DNA of 64,000 nucleotides from Corynebacterium mucifaciens (GCF_012396315.1 NZ_JAAXPF010000005.1:62001-126000), one strand, 5' to 3'; positions 45,505 through 54,731 are shown, counted from the first letter of the stretch. The notes: generated from the letters alone by a model not told the origin. Translations and numbers: made by a program.

Positions 45505-46686
45505 CTAGTCTTCGCCCGGGTGGAAGTACTTTTCCACGATAGACCCGAACAAACGCACCCCCACCCCGATGGCTCGCTCGTCCACATTGAGGTTGCCCTG
45601 GTGCAGGTCGTGGTGCTCACCCTCGCCACTCCAGGCGCCCAAGCGCATCATCGCCCCCGGGATGTGCTCCAGGTACCAGGAGAAGTCCTCTCCGCCGCTG
45701 GACTGCGGCGCCGCGACCACGGAGTGAGGGTCCACGGCTCGGGCGGCTTGGACTGCCAAGGCGGTGGCCGCGTCGTCGTTGAGCACAGGCGGGACGCCCC
45801 GGATGTAGTCCAGGTGGTAGGTACAGCCGGTGGGTGCGACCACGAGGTCGATGAGGTCGGTGAGCAGGTCCTCGATCTCGCGCCAGGTGGCGATGTCGGC
45901 GGTTCGGACAGTGCCCTCGAGCACGCCGAGTTTGGGGATGGCGTTAGCGGCGTCGCCCGCTTCCGCGTGGCCGAAAACCAGCACCGTGCCGGTACGCGGG
46001 TCCACCCGGCGCGACAGCAGCGCCGGGAGCTGAGTGATGAGCGCACCCATGGCGTAGACCACGTCGGCGGTGAGCTGCGGGCGGGATGTGTGCCCGCCGG
46101 GGCCCTGGACCTCGATGCGGATCACGTCGGAGGCGGAGGTGATGGCCCCGGTGCGCACGCCGATCTCCCCGACCCTGATGTGGGGCTCAGCGTGCACCGC
46201 GTAGATGGCGGCGACGTTGTCGAGCGCGCCCCATTTAATGACGTCCAGCGCCCCGCCGCCCATGACTTCCTCGGCCGGCTGGAAGATCACGCGCACGGGG
46301 TGGCGCAAATCCACCGTGGACAGGGCGCACGCGAGCCCGAGCGCGACGGTGGTGTGAACGTCATGGCCGCACGAGTGGGACACCCCGGGGTTCGCGGAGG
46401 CGAAACTCAGCCCCGTCTGCTCCGGCACCCGCAGCGCGTCGATGTCCGCGCGAAACGCCAGCCGCTTGCCTTCCGCCGGGCCGAGATCCACGTAGAGGCC
46501 GGTTCCCGGAAAGAGCACCGGGGACAGGCCGTAGCTCTGCAGCGTCTCGGTGAGGAACTCGGTGGTTTCCACTTCCTCGTTGGACAGCTCCGGGTGCGAG
46601 TGGATGTGGCGCCGCCAGCCAATCACACGCTCCTGATTCTCAGCGAACCAGCGATCTACCGCAGCGGCGATTCCGGCGTGTTCCAC
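45505..46686 (-). CDS. M20-family amidohydrolase, AmiA-type
   Basis: 393 aa. M20D peptidase: RRHIHSHPELS, FRADIDALRV, HSCGHDVHTT (metal ligands with Cys), QPAEEVMGGG (catalytic Glu pair) and SSGGEDFSWYL. Such enzymes cleave N-acyl amino acids or aminobenzoyl conjugates. It lies beside lpdA, as amiA does in mycobacteria (Rv3305c near Rv3303c). GTG at 46686 has AAGGGGAG 5 nt upstream. Only distantly like the M20 gene at 14.6 kb. Confidence 0.9.
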   Translation of the reverse strand: MEHAGIAAAVDRWFAENQERVIGWRRHIHSHPELSNEEVETTEFLTETLQSYGLSPVLFPGTGLYVDLGPAEGKRLAFRADIDALRVPEQTGLSFASANPGVSHSCGHDVHTTVALGLACALSTVDLRHPVRVIFQPAEEVMGGGALDVIKWGALDNVAAIYAVHAEPHIRVGEIGVRTGAITSASDVIRIEVQGPGGHTSRPQLTADVVYAMGALITQLPALLSRRVDPRTGTVLVFGHAEAGDAANAIPKLGVLEGTVRTADIATWREIEDLLTDLIDLVVAPTGCTYHLDYIRGVPPVLNDDAATALAVQAARAVDPHSVVAAPQSSGGEDFSWYLEHIPGAMMRLGAWSGEGEHHDLHQGNLNVDERAIGVGVRLFGSIVEKYFHPGED

Positions 46687-46786
46687 GTGCGCTCCCCTTA
46701 TTGGTCAGTCTCAGACATCCTCTTTCGCTGCAACGAGTGTACGCCCACGACCCCGAAAGTAGACAAAGCGGTGCGGAACAAGTTAT

Positions 46787-46792
46787 TATACT
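46787..46792 (+). promoter_or_regulatory. -10 hexamer of the lipoprotein gene, leaderless
   Basis: TATACT ends 7 nt before the ATG at 46800; no Shine-Dalgarno sequence. Confidence 0.6.
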
Positions 46793-46799
46793 GCTGTCT

Positions 46800-47213
46800 A
46801 TGACTTCAACCCGAATTGTTGCGACTGTAGCCGCCACCGCCGTCGCCCTGACCAGCCTGACGGCCTGCAGCGGCACCAACGAGCCCGGCAACCAGAGCAC
46901 CGCGGTATCCACAGAGACGGTAGCTTCCTCCGAAACTGTGACGAGTGAACAAACGAGCGCCCCCGCACCTACCGGCGCAGGCGCCGCCAACACTAAAGAC
47001 TTGCCTCGGGCAGTCACTCGGTACACCGATGAGGCCCGTGCTGAGATGGCCGAGGACGGCCTGGCCGAGGCAGACGTGCAGGCCGTGTTGGACGCAGCCC
47101 ACGCTGGGGACGCGGAGGTCGAGTGGGATGACGACGGATACTGGGAACTCGGGTGGCAAGACATCGACGTCGACATCACCCCGGACGGCCTGGTGCGCGA
47201 GGCCGACCGGTAA
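46800..47213 (+). CDS. Small lipoprotein
   Basis: 137 aa. Signal peptide with lipobox LTAC (Cys at residue 23), a Thr/Ser/Glu-rich linker of about 35 residues and a C-terminal acidic domain of about 75 residues ending DIDVDITPDGLVRE, which resembles the PepSY-like folds of small inhibitors. Function unknown. Its AT-rich upstream region differs from the surroundings. Confidence 0.8.
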   Translation: MTSTRIVATVAATAVALTSLTACSGTNEPGNQSTAVSTETVASSETVTSEQTSAPAPTGAGAANTKDLPRAVTRYTDEARAEMAEDGLAEADVQAVLDAAHAGDAEVEWDDDGYWELGWQDIDVDITPDGLVREADR

Positions 47214-47225
47214 CCCGAAAGCCGT

Positions 47226-47627
47226 TTAGAACGCCGGCGTGTCGCTCGGCGCGCCGCGGCGCAGGTACGTGTCGCGGAAGCGGGCCGTATCGCGGGGGCT
47301 CCGCGGCCACTGGAACCGGATCGGCGCAGGTGCATCCGCGTCCACCAGCAGGAAGCAACCGTCAACATGGTCCGCCGCGCCGGGCAGCAGCGCGGCCGGC
47401 GGGACCTGCAGGGCCGAGGCCAGCCGGTAGCACGTGCTCAAGGTGGGGTCGGCCACCTTGGAGTTGTAGTCGTTGCGCTCCAAGTTCGAGATCAGCGAGC
47501 GCGACACGCCCGCGAGCTCCGCCAAGCGCGACTGGCTCAAGCCCCGCATTAGCCGGATAGCACGCACGCGCTCCCCTAGCCCCAGCGCGTAGCTCGCCCA
47601 GTGCGATTGCGGCAATACGTCCCCCAT
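47226..47627 (-). CDS. XRE-family transcriptional regulator
   Basis: 133 aa. HTH_3 domain near residues 18-73 (VRAIRLMRGLSQSRLAELAGVSRSLISNLERN) followed by a short C-terminal part that may bind a ligand. Close relatives lie next to upp in corynebacteria. ATG at 47627 is chosen over an in-frame TTG at 47639. Convergent with the lipoprotein gene, ending 12 nt away. Confidence 0.85.
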   Translation of the reverse strand: MGDVLPQSHWASYALGLGERVRAIRLMRGLSQSRLAELAGVSRSLISNLERNDYNSKVADPTLSTCYRLASALQVPPAALLPGAADHVDGCFLLVDADAPAPIRFQWPRSPRDTARFRDTYLRRGAPSDTPAF

Positions 47628-47741
47628 GCGTTCCCCCAAGATATCCCCGTGCGCCGTACGCTTCCCACAGCATGCGGCTTGTTACGCCACGCAATGTAGC
47701 GCGGGATGAGCGGGCGCGCCACCGGAGGAACGTCGTCAGGC

Positions 47742-48377
47742 TTACAGCTCGATGTTGCGGGGGCCGTAGAGGCGGTCACCGGCGTCGCCGAGACCAGGGA
47801 CGATGTAGGCGTCCTCGTTCAGAGAGGGGTCTACCGTGGCCGTCACCAAACGCACCGGGCCGCCGTGAGCTTCGAGTTTGTCCACGCCCGGCTGTGCGCT
47901 AACCATGCAGATGCATGTGATGTCGTCAGCGCCGCGCCCCACCAAGAGGTCGATGGCGTGGATAAGCGAGCCGCCGGTGGCGAGCATCGGGTCCACGAGG
48001 AACACTGGCCGGCCCGAAAGATCGTCCGGCAGCGCTTCCATGTACGGCACCGGTTCGTGGGTCTTCTCGTCGCGCGCCAAGCCAATGAAGCCGACTTGCG
48101 CGTCCGGGATCATCGAGAGCGCGGGGTCGATCATGCCCAGGCCAGCGCGGATGATCGGCACAATGATCGGCGGGGTGGCAAGACGCGTGCCCCGCGCGGT
48201 GGCTACCGGGGTGTCAGTGTCGAACTCCTCCACCTCAAGGCCGCGCGCCGCTTCGTAGATCAGCATCGCACCCAGGTCCGCGAGCGCCGCGCGAAACGCC
48301 GCGTTATCCGAACGCTTGTCGCGCATGATGGTCAGCCGCGACGCAGCAAGGGGATGGTTGACAACCTGAATATCCAT
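47742..48377 (-). CDS. upp: Uracil phosphoribosyltransferase
   Basis: Salvages uracil to UMP using PRPP. 211 aa. Motifs: [39 protein letters not shown] (PRPP loop) and [18 protein letters not shown] at 48377 rather than 48386, because TAGCAT (48385-48390) covers the upstream ATG and ends 7 nt before the chosen one. Confidence 0.97.
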   Translation of the reverse strand: MDIQVVNHPLAASRLTIMRDKRSDNAAFRAALADLGAMLIYEAARGLEVEEFDTDTPVATARGTRLATPPIIVPIIRAGLGMIDPALSMIPDAQVGFIGLARDEKTHEPVPYMEALPDDLSGRPVFLVDPMLATGGSLIHAIDLLVGRGADDITCICMVSAQPGVDKLEAHGGPVRLVTATVDPSLNEDAYIVPGLGDAGDRLYGPRNIEL

Positions 48378-48384
48378 GCGGTTC

Positions 48385-48390
48385 ATGCTA
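48385..48390 (-). promoter_or_regulatory. -10 hexamer of upp, leaderless
   Basis: TAGCAT on the minus strand, 7 nt before the upp ATG; overlaps the alternative start codon. Confidence 0.55.
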
Positions 48391-48455
48391 GTTCACGCCT
48401 GGGCGCGCCAGCGTTTTTCCGCGTCGCGGAACCGCACCGGGGTTTTGCGCGTCCA

Positions 48456-48743
48456 ATGGCCATGACTGTTTTTCACATTGACCCCACCGCCGTGTCCGCG
48501 ATGACCGACTCCCTGCGTGCCGACGCTGCGCGATTGCAATTGCTTGACGACGTCAACGTGCCCGACCTCTGGCCCCTCGGCGAATTCAGCGCCGCGCTGA
48601 GCCAGGCCATTACAAAAGCCAACACCGACGCGGAGGCGCTGCGCGCTGAAGCCAACCGCATCGCCGCGGCCATGGACCTTGCCGTCGATGCCGCCGTGGC
48701 GGTCGACGACCGCACGTGCCGGAAGCTGGAGGCGTCGCTATGA
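48456..48743 (+). CDS. Small two-helix protein, WXG100-like in size
   Basis: 95 aa, predominantly helical, with a break in the middle (DLWPLG) between two amphipathic stretches (VSAMTDSLRADAARLQLLDDV and FSAALSQAITKANTDAEALRA). The size and hairpin layout recall ESX/WXG100 proteins but no W-x-G is present. Its stop overlaps the NlpC/P60 start (ATGA), so the two proteins are made together. ATG at 48462 is an equally possible start. No signal peptide. Confidence 0.6.
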   Translation: MAMTVFHIDPTAVSAMTDSLRADAARLQLLDDVNVPDLWPLGEFSAALSQAITKANTDAEALRAEANRIAAAMDLAVDAAVAVDDRTCRKLEASL

Positions 48744-49822
48744 AAAACGCTGGCACGGCACTCGAGATGCTGGGGCGCTTCACCGGCCCCGCGGATGTGA
48801 CCGGCAACCGCACGCTCGACTTTGGCCTGGACGTGCTCGGCACCGCCGGCACGCTGTCGACATTGCTGCCCGTCGACCTTCCCACCCTGCCGGGATTCCG
48901 CATGCCGGATTTCAAGGACTTCAATCCGCTGGCCCAGGTGGCCAACGCGTCGGGTACGTCCCGCGCCGACGCCGCAACCGCACTCGCGGGGTACCGCGCG
49001 ACAATCAGCGACAGCCTGCTGCGCGGCAGCGCGCGGATTAGCACGGCGGCCTTCGAACTCTCGTCCATCGCCGCAGGCCTTGTCCGCAATGCCATGGCCG
49101 CGCCCGCTGTCGCCGCTTCACCCGCGGGCCCTCTCGGCGCCACCGCGTTTGTCGCCGGGCTGATCGCCGACGCACTCAACAACGCAATGCAGGTGTTAGA
49201 AGCATTGGAGAAGGACCTGCACGCAATTGCGGGCGCGCTCACCGCGGAAACGTCCGCCGCGATGGGGCGCGCCGTACCGGGCCCGGGGCCGATCACGGAA
49301 AAGGCGCACGGGGACCTGCAGCGCCTCGCATCCATGACCGTCGCGCCAGCCCCTGCCGCACCGGCCCCGGAGCCGCCGGCGACACGACCCGCGGCCGCCG
49401 TCGCCGCGCCACCACCGCCAGCGCCTGTGCAGGCCTCCGCGCCGCCGCCGGAACCGACACCGGCGCAGGCGCCCGGCTCCCCGGTCGGTGCAGCCGCCGT
49501 CGCGGCTGCGAAGAGCCAGCTCGGCACGCCGTACGTGTGGGGCGGCGCCGCGCCGGGTGGCTTCGATTGCTCCGGGCTGACCTCGTGGGCCTACAAACAG
49601 GCGGGGCTGGACATCCCGCGCGTGGCCGCGGACCAGACCGTGGGCAGGCAGGTGTCCTACGACGAACTGCAGCCGGGCGACCTGGTGCTGTGGTCCGGCC
49701 ACGCCGCCATGTACGCGGGTGACGGCATGATGATTGAGGCTGGTGACCCAGTGCAGATGAACCCGGTGCGCACGGAGAACCTGGGCATGAGCTTCCGTGG
49801 ATTCTGGAGGCCGACCGGCTAG
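48740..49822 (+). CDS. NlpC/P60 endopeptidase with helical N-terminal domain
   Basis: 360 aa. The C-terminal 115 residues are an NlpC/P60 domain: GTPYVWGGAAPGGFDCSGLTSWAYKQAG holds the catalytic Cys, and LVLWSGHAAMY the His; it cleaves peptidoglycan stem peptides. Before it lies a Pro/Ala linker (about residues 200-250), and before that a helical domain of about 190 residues unlike the usual coiled coil of RipA. No classical signal peptide is visible, so export by a non-Sec route, together with the small overlapping partner, is possible. A close neighbour of upp in corynebacteria. Confidence 0.85.
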   Translation: MKNAGTALEMLGRFTGPADVTGNRTLDFGLDVLGTAGTLSTLLPVDLPTLPGFRMPDFKDFNPLAQVANASGTSRADAATALAGYRATISDSLLRGSARISTAAFELSSIAAGLVRNAMAAPAVAASPAGPLGATAFVAGLIADALNNAMQVLEALEKDLHAIAGALTAETSAAMGRAVPGPGPITEKAHGDLQRLASMTVAPAPAAPAPEPPATRPAAAVAAPPPPAPVQASAPPPEPTPAQAPGSPVGAAAVAAAKSQLGTPYVWGGAAPGGFDCSGLTSWAYKQAGLDIPRVAADQTVGRQVSYDELQPGDLVLWSGHAAMYAGDGMMIEAGDPVQMNPVRTENLGMSFRGFWRPTG

Positions 49823-49832
49823 AGTTTGCCGC

Positions 49833-51071
49833 ATGACTACGCGCGCGATTGTCCCAGTCAAGCTCTCCCTGACCGAGGGCGATTTCTACACCCTTTGGGC
49901 CCCCACGTGGAGGGAGAAGGGCAGCGAGTGGCAAGCATTCTTGGGCAACGACCAGTCCGTCCTGGCCTTCCACTCCCCCGAGGAGCTGTCGGCGTACGTA
50001 TCATCCACCAACACCCACGACTTGGTGGACCACCCGAAGTGGGAGCAGTTCCGGGCCCAGGGAGACGACCGCGTGGTGCCGGACGAGAAGCACTACTACG
50101 ACATCATCGGTGCGCCGGAGTTCTTGGCGGGCCGTCCGAGCCACGAAAACGTCGCCAGCCTGTCGCGCGTGTTCCAGATCGCCCGCTCGCTTGCCGACGT
50201 CGCTTCCGCGGAGCAGGCGCAGATCTTCTTCGCCTCCCACTCGATCTTGAGCAACGTCTCCCGCGGCTCCGAGCACTACACGGGCGACACCGGCTTGTCC
50301 GAGTGGTCCGGCGTCGGACGCGTCGTGCTGGCCAACTGGCAAGACGTGGTCGCATCGCTGGACCAGGCGGTCAGGGTCGTAGACACCAGTGAACTCGACG
50401 CGGACCGCGTTGCCGCCGCCGGCACCGCCATCACCGCCGCAGCCGAGGCCCGCGCCGCCGCCGACGAGCAAGCACGCGTAGACGAGGAGGCTCGCGCCGC
50501 TGCGCAGGACCCGTACGACTCCTCCGCGTGGGGCCGCGCCGGCATCGACCCGGTGAAGATCACCATCCAGGGCCAAAGCGTGTACACCCTGCGCACCTAC
50601 CTGAACAGCTCGCCGGTGTTCCTGGGCAAGTACGGCGAGATCTTCACCTTCCCGTCCACCAAGCACCTGGGGCGCTGGTTGCTGGAGAACAGCGACCACG
50701 ACCTCGCGGGCGTGTCCACCTGGCAAGACCTCATCGACACCGCCAACGCGGGCGAGCTCACAGTCGAGGTCCATCCGGACAACTCGCACTCCTTCAACGG
50801 CATCGCCGACGACATTGCCAACGGCACCGACTCGGTTGACGTGAAGCAGATGGCCAAGGCCTACGAGCTCCTCGCGGACGCGGCGGACTGGGCGGGCGAC
50901 GATTCGCTCAATTCCCTGCTGCTGGCTAACCCGCGCATGCAGGACTACCTGGCGTACATGCTCGGCTCCACCGAGGCCGCGGGGTACGTGCCGTCCGCGC
51001 CGTTTACGGATAAGGCGGAGACCTGGACCGAGATGGAAAACCAGCTGATTAAGCGCTTCTCCAAGTTCTAA
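49833..51071 (+). CDS. Uncharacterised protein with a duplicated module
   Basis: 412 aa, no known family recognised. Two copies of one module can be aligned: residues 9-70 and 241-297. Both start V-K-[LI]-[ST]-[LI]-x5-[FV]-Y-T-L and continue with a gap-free 36-residue stretch sharing FLG, an F-x-S/F-P-S turn, H-D-L and a final W. Between them is a helical, Ala-rich spacer (about 190-225). No signal peptide or membrane helix. TAGAGT (49820-49825), which includes the preceding gene's stop, ends 7 nt before the ATG, so it has its own leaderless transcript. Confidence 0.7.
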   Translation: MTTRAIVPVKLSLTEGDFYTLWAPTWREKGSEWQAFLGNDQSVLAFHSPEELSAYVSSTNTHDLVDHPKWEQFRAQGDDRVVPDEKHYYDIIGAPEFLAGRPSHENVASLSRVFQIARSLADVASAEQAQIFFASHSILSNVSRGSEHYTGDTGLSEWSGVGRVVLANWQDVVASLDQAVRVVDTSELDADRVAAAGTAITAAAEARAAADEQARVDEEARAAAQDPYDSSAWGRAGIDPVKITIQGQSVYTLRTYLNSSPVFLGKYGEIFTFPSTKHLGRWLLENSDHDLAGVSTWQDLIDTANAGELTVEVHPDNSHSFNGIADDIANGTDSVDVKQMAKAYELLADAADWAGDDSLNSLLLANPRMQDYLAYMLGSTEAAGYVPSAPFTDKAETWTEMENQLIKRFSKF

Positions 51072-51161
51072 ACCCCGCCGGGGCGCTGGTGGGGCCAAAC
51101 GCTCCGGGGTCGCGGTGCCCCGATATGCCCGACAATCGTGCCACCTTTACAATTCGCAGCT

Positions 51162-52292
51162 ATGGCAGTGGACCAGGTCGACCCGCTCATCAGCTCCATC
51201 TATCACTGGATGGACGTTTCAGGAGTACTGCTGATGGGCATCATCGGCGGCACGATGGCGCGCCAGCTCGGTTACGACATCGTCGGCTTTTTCTTCATCG
51301 CCATGCTCTCCGCCCTGGGCGGCGGCATGTTGCGCGACGTGCTGATTAACCAGGGCACCGTCGCCGCGATGAGCCAACCCGAGTACCTCATCTTGGCGTT
51401 CACCGGCGCGCTGATCGCCCGGTTCACGTACTTCAAGGGACGCGCCTGGGAGTTTCTCCAGTCCCACGGCGACGCGCTCGTGTCTGCGCTGTGGGCCTCC
51501 ACCGGCGCGTCGAAGGCCATTCAGTACGGCCTGCCTGTACTGCCCACCATCATGATGGGCGTGTTTACCGCTACCGGCGGCGGCATGATCCGCGACGTGG
51601 TCACCGGCCGCGAGCCAAGCGTCTTCGGCGGCAATCAGCCCACGGTGATCCCGGCGGTCGCCTGCGCGGTGATCACGCTGCTGGGCAACGCCACCGGCTA
51701 TTTGGCGCTGGCGATGATCGTGGGCCCCGTGGTCAGCTTCGCCATGTTCCTGTTCGGTTACTACGGCAACTGGCGCATCTCCACCGACTCCGACTTCGCG
51801 CCCGTGAACACGACGGTCAACGCCACCGCATCGCAGGTCGCTCACTTGGCGCGCAAGGCCGAAGACAAGTCCCGCGCGGTCGCCCGCGAGCTCGAGCCCA
51901 CGCGGGTGCGCTCGTGGCGCCACCGCCAGATGGAAAAGGCGCTGCAGCGCCGCATCGAGGCTGAGATCCGAAAGGGTAAGCGCCCGGCTGAGGCGATGAG
52001 CGACGCCGACGATTTCCTCACCGAGTTCACCTCCCAGTTCCCCGCCATCGACGCAGAGATGCTGGCCGCCGCAGGCGCCTCGGCACCGGAGACCACCGAT
52101 GACGAGGGGCTCTTCGACGGCATCGGCGTGGACCTCACCGGCGACTCGTACGACGACGAAGGCGCCGAGCCGGACCCGGCCGAGACGGAGGCGATGAACG
52201 CGGACATGCTGGACATCATCCTGTCGGACGACGCGTTGACCGACGAGCTCATCGAGCGCCTCTCCGCGCGCTACAAACAAAAGGATGCGTAG
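51162..52292 (+). CDS. TRIC-type (YadS/UPF0126) cation channel protein
   Basis: 376 aa. The first 220 residues hold two UPF0126 repeats with about seven helices (GVLLMGIIGGTMARQLGYDI, GGGMLRDVLINQG; then GVFTATGGGMIRDVVTGREP), which is the bacterial TRIC fold, a trimeric cation channel. The last 150 residues are a cytoplasmic acidic tail with a basic helical part, longer than in usual TRIC proteins. TACAAT (51148-51153) ends 8 nt before the ATG. Confidence 0.85.
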   Translation: MAVDQVDPLISSIYHWMDVSGVLLMGIIGGTMARQLGYDIVGFFFIAMLSALGGGMLRDVLINQGTVAAMSQPEYLILAFTGALIARFTYFKGRAWEFLQSHGDALVSALWASTGASKAIQYGLPVLPTIMMGVFTATGGGMIRDVVTGREPSVFGGNQPTVIPAVACAVITLLGNATGYLALAMIVGPVVSFAMFLFGYYGNWRISTDSDFAPVNTTVNATASQVAHLARKAEDKSRAVARELEPTRVRSWRHRQMEKALQRRIEAEIRKGKRPAEAMSDADDFLTEFTSQFPAIDAEMLAAAGASAPETTDDEGLFDGIGVDLTGDSYDDEGAEPDPAETEAMNADMLDIILSDDALTDELIERLSARYKQKDA

Positions 52293-53540
52293 GTGAAGCG
52301 CGCGGTGGCAGCTGCGGCGGCGCTGAGCTTCTGCGTATCGACGCCAGCGTTCGCCCAAGACACCGAAACACCTACAGCAACACCGTCAGAGGCCGGCCCG
52401 ACCGTGGGCTACTACGACGACGGCGGCAACTGGATCCCGCCGAGCCGGGGCCGCGCGCCCGAGACGGACCACTGCCCGCAGGCAACCTGGCCGCCGGAGC
52501 CGGTCTCCACGTCGGAGCGCGCAGCGTCCTCCCCCACGCCACTGCCGGTGCGCTACCACGGCCCCTGCGGCGTCACCGCCGCCGGTGGCTACAGCGTCCC
52601 AGACGGCGTGGTCGCCTCGGCCTGGCTAGTCGCCGACCTGGACGCGGGCGAGGTGGTGGCGATGAAAGACCCGCACGGTCGCTACCGTCCCGCCTCCATC
52701 ATCAAGGTCCTGCTGGCGCTTACCGTCATCAATGAGCTGCCACTGGACCAGAAGGTGCCGGTCTCCGCCGAGTCCGCCGGGCAGGAGGGCTCCGCCGCCG
52801 GCATCGGCGAAGGTGGCGACTACACGGTCGAAGATCTCCTCACCGGTCTACTGCTGGCCTCCGGCAACGACTGCGCCCACGCGCTGGCCCAGACGCTCGG
52901 CGGCGACGAGCTCACCCTCGGCAAGATCAATGCGCTCGCGCGGCGGCTGGGGATGCACGACACCCGCGCCACCTCCTACTCGGGGTTGGACAGCGCGGGC
53001 ATGTCCACGTCTGCCTGGGACATGGGGCTCGCCTACGCCGCTGCGTTTACGAACCCGACGTTTGCCCGAATTGTCGACACCGAGCACTACCGCTTCCCCG
53101 GCTTCGACGGGTTGCCGCCGTTCGAACTGTGGAACGACAACCAGCTCTACCTCAACGACCCGGACGGCATCGGCGGCAAGACCGGCTACACCGACGACGC
53201 GAACCATACCTTCGTCGGCGCCGTCGACCACGAGGGGCGGCGCCTGCTGGCCGTGGTGCTCGACACCGCGGCCTATGACCACCGCGCGTGGGAACAAGCA
53301 CAGATGCTGCTGAATGAGGCGTATGGTGTGCGAAGCTCCATCGCAAAGCTTGAGCCCTTGGCAGCACCAGCCGCGCCGACAACAACGAAAGCCGCCCCCA
53401 CCCCCACGCCTGTGGCTGGGGAGGAGACGGCCTGGAACCGCTGGCAGTCCTATGCGATTGTGGCGGGCGTGCTCGTGCTCGCCGTCGGAGCTGCGGCGAT
53501 CAGTCTCGCGACAACAACGAGGCAACGCCGACGCCGATAG
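52293..53540 (+). CDS. D-alanyl-D-alanine carboxypeptidase
   Basis: Peptidase S11 penicillin-binding protein that trims stem pentapeptides. 415 aa. Sec signal peptide (residues 1-21, ending AFA), then S135-x-x-K138 in RPASIIK, SGN at 190-192 and KTG in IGGKTGYT. A C-terminal membrane helix (YAIVAGVLVLAVGAAAISLA) followed by Arg residues anchors it. Starts with GTG directly after the stop of the TRIC gene. Its last 41 bases overlap the end of the opposing YihY gene. Confidence 0.94.
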   Translation: MKRAVAAAAALSFCVSTPAFAQDTETPTATPSEAGPTVGYYDDGGNWIPPSRGRAPETDHCPQATWPPEPVSTSERAASSPTPLPVRYHGPCGVTAAGGYSVPDGVVASAWLVADLDAGEVVAMKDPHGRYRPASIIKVLLALTVINELPLDQKVPVSAESAGQEGSAAGIGEGGDYTVEDLLTGLLLASGNDCAHALAQTLGGDELTLGKINALARRLGMHDTRATSYSGLDSAGMSTSAWDMGLAYAAAFTNPTFARIVDTEHYRFPGFDGLPPFELWNDNQLYLNDPDGIGGKTGYTDDANHTFVGAVDHEGRRLLAVVLDTAAYDHRAWEQAQMLLNEAYGVRSSIAKLEPLAAPAAPTTTKAAPTPTPVAGEETAWNRWQSYAIVAGVLVLAVGAAAISLATTTRQRRRR

Positions 53541-54594
53541 CGCCGAGGGCCGCGCCCACGCCGAGGGCCTTACCGGCGGCGTTCTGCTCGTCCCTGCCGC
53601 GCACGGCGCCCGCGCGGACGTTGATCACAGCCGGCTCCGGAACCTCAGCCGGTTCCAGCGCCAGCGACTCGTCCGTGGTGGCGGTCCACGCGGCGACGTA
53701 GAGCACCACTCGCCAGATCAGGTACAGCAGCACCATGAGTGTGATGATCGGGCCGAAGATCGCGCCCGCGGGGTTGCCCGTAGCCGACGAGATGACCAGA
53801 CCGGCAAACTGCTGCAGCACGGCAAAGATCACCGCGCCGAGCAAGGCACCCTTCAGGCCCGACTTCACCGGCACCTTCGTGCGCGGCATATACATGTTCA
53901 CCCACAGCATGACCAGGAAGCTGGCCAAGACGCTGACCAAAAAGCCGACAATCCAGACCACCGCACGCGAACCCGGGAAATCCCCGATACCGAGGCGATC
54001 CATGGCAGTAGACGTCCAGCTGGACACGCCGATAGCGGTCACCACAGCTGCCACGACGAACAGCAGAATCAGCACGATCAGGCCGAGTAAATCCGCGAGC
54101 TTCTTCATGGCGAAGTTGCCGCCCTCGTTCGCGTCCACCTTCCACATCGCGGACACGCCCACGCGTAGGTGATTCATCCAGTTCAGGCCGGACCACAAGG
54201 TGGTGAGCAAACCGACACCGGCGACCGCGCTGCGCTGCTCAATAGCCTGGTCGATGACTTGGTTTACCATGTTGCCGAGATCCCCGTCCAGGGACTGGGT
54301 GATCTGGTCCTGAATGTCGCGCATCAGGTCCGGGCGAGCGTTGAGGAAGAAACCGAGACCCGCGAACATGAGCATCAGCAGCGGAAACAGCGCCAGGACT
54401 GAGAAGTACGTGACGCCGGCGGCCATCTGGTTGCCGCCCTGGGAGCCGAAGCGGTCGTTCATGCGCAACAGGTGGCCGGCGGCGTGAGACTTCTGCTCCA
54501 CCTTGTCCTCTAGGCCCTCTTGTTGCTGCTTCGAGGCGCGTTCAATGCCTTGTTCGTCGGTGTACGCCTTACGCGGCGCGGTCGAGGTTGCCAT
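53500..54594 (-). CDS. YihY/BrkB-family membrane protein
   Basis: 364 aa. Core YihY fold with six hydrophobic segments (MAAGVTYFSVLALFPLLMLMFAG, LVILILLFVVAAVVTAIG, VVWIVGFLVSVLASFLVML and others) between a charged N-terminus and a C-terminal tail that itself ends in a hydrophobic helix. Called ribonuclease BN in older annotation, wrongly; function is unsettled. ATG at 54594 has GAAGGGA 5 nt upstream. Same strand as trpS; the insertion sequence now separates them. Confidence 0.87.
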   Translation of the reverse strand: MATSTAPRKAYTDEQGIERASKQQQEGLEDKVEQKSHAAGHLLRMNDRFGSQGGNQMAAGVTYFSVLALFPLLMLMFAGLGFFLNARPDLMRDIQDQITQSLDGDLGNMVNQVIDQAIEQRSAVAGVGLLTTLWSGLNWMNHLRVGVSAMWKVDANEGGNFAMKKLADLLGLIVLILLFVVAAVVTAIGVSSWTSTAMDRLGIGDFPGSRAVVWIVGFLVSVLASFLVMLWVNMYMPRTKVPVKSGLKGALLGAVIFAVLQQFAGLVISSATGNPAGAIFGPIITLMVLLYLIWRVVLYVAAWTATTDESLALEPAEVPEPAVINVRAGAVRGRDEQNAAGKALGVGAALGAIGVGVASLLSRD

Positions 54595-54698
54595 CGACGT
54601 CCCTTCATATATGTGTCGTTTACCGAACACATCGTAGAGCAGCCCGCGCGCCGACGGGGCGAGTACGCGTGCGCCGCAGCCACACCCGCCGCGAGTTT

Positions 54699-54721
54699 CC
54701 AGCTACAAGGATCCAGCTATT
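54699..54721 (+). repeat. Left 23-bp arm outside the insertion sequence
   Basis: Exact reverse complement of 56567-56589. The arm contains TCCAGCTA twice at a 14-bp interval. It lies outside the 26-bp terminal repeat of the element, separated by 10 nt. Confidence 0.7.
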
Positions 54722-54731
54722 CGCTGTTTTT

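Noticed and set aside
46800..49822. A genomic island at the lipoprotein-XRE-upp-NlpC region
   Set aside because: Apart from the AT-rich lipoprotein promoter, codon use and gene order fit the core corynebacterial chromosome; no integrase, repeats or tRNA.
51072..51100. GC-rich CCCCG/GGGG repeats after the duplicated-module gene as a terminator
   Set aside because: Arms are short, several pairings compete and there is no T-run.
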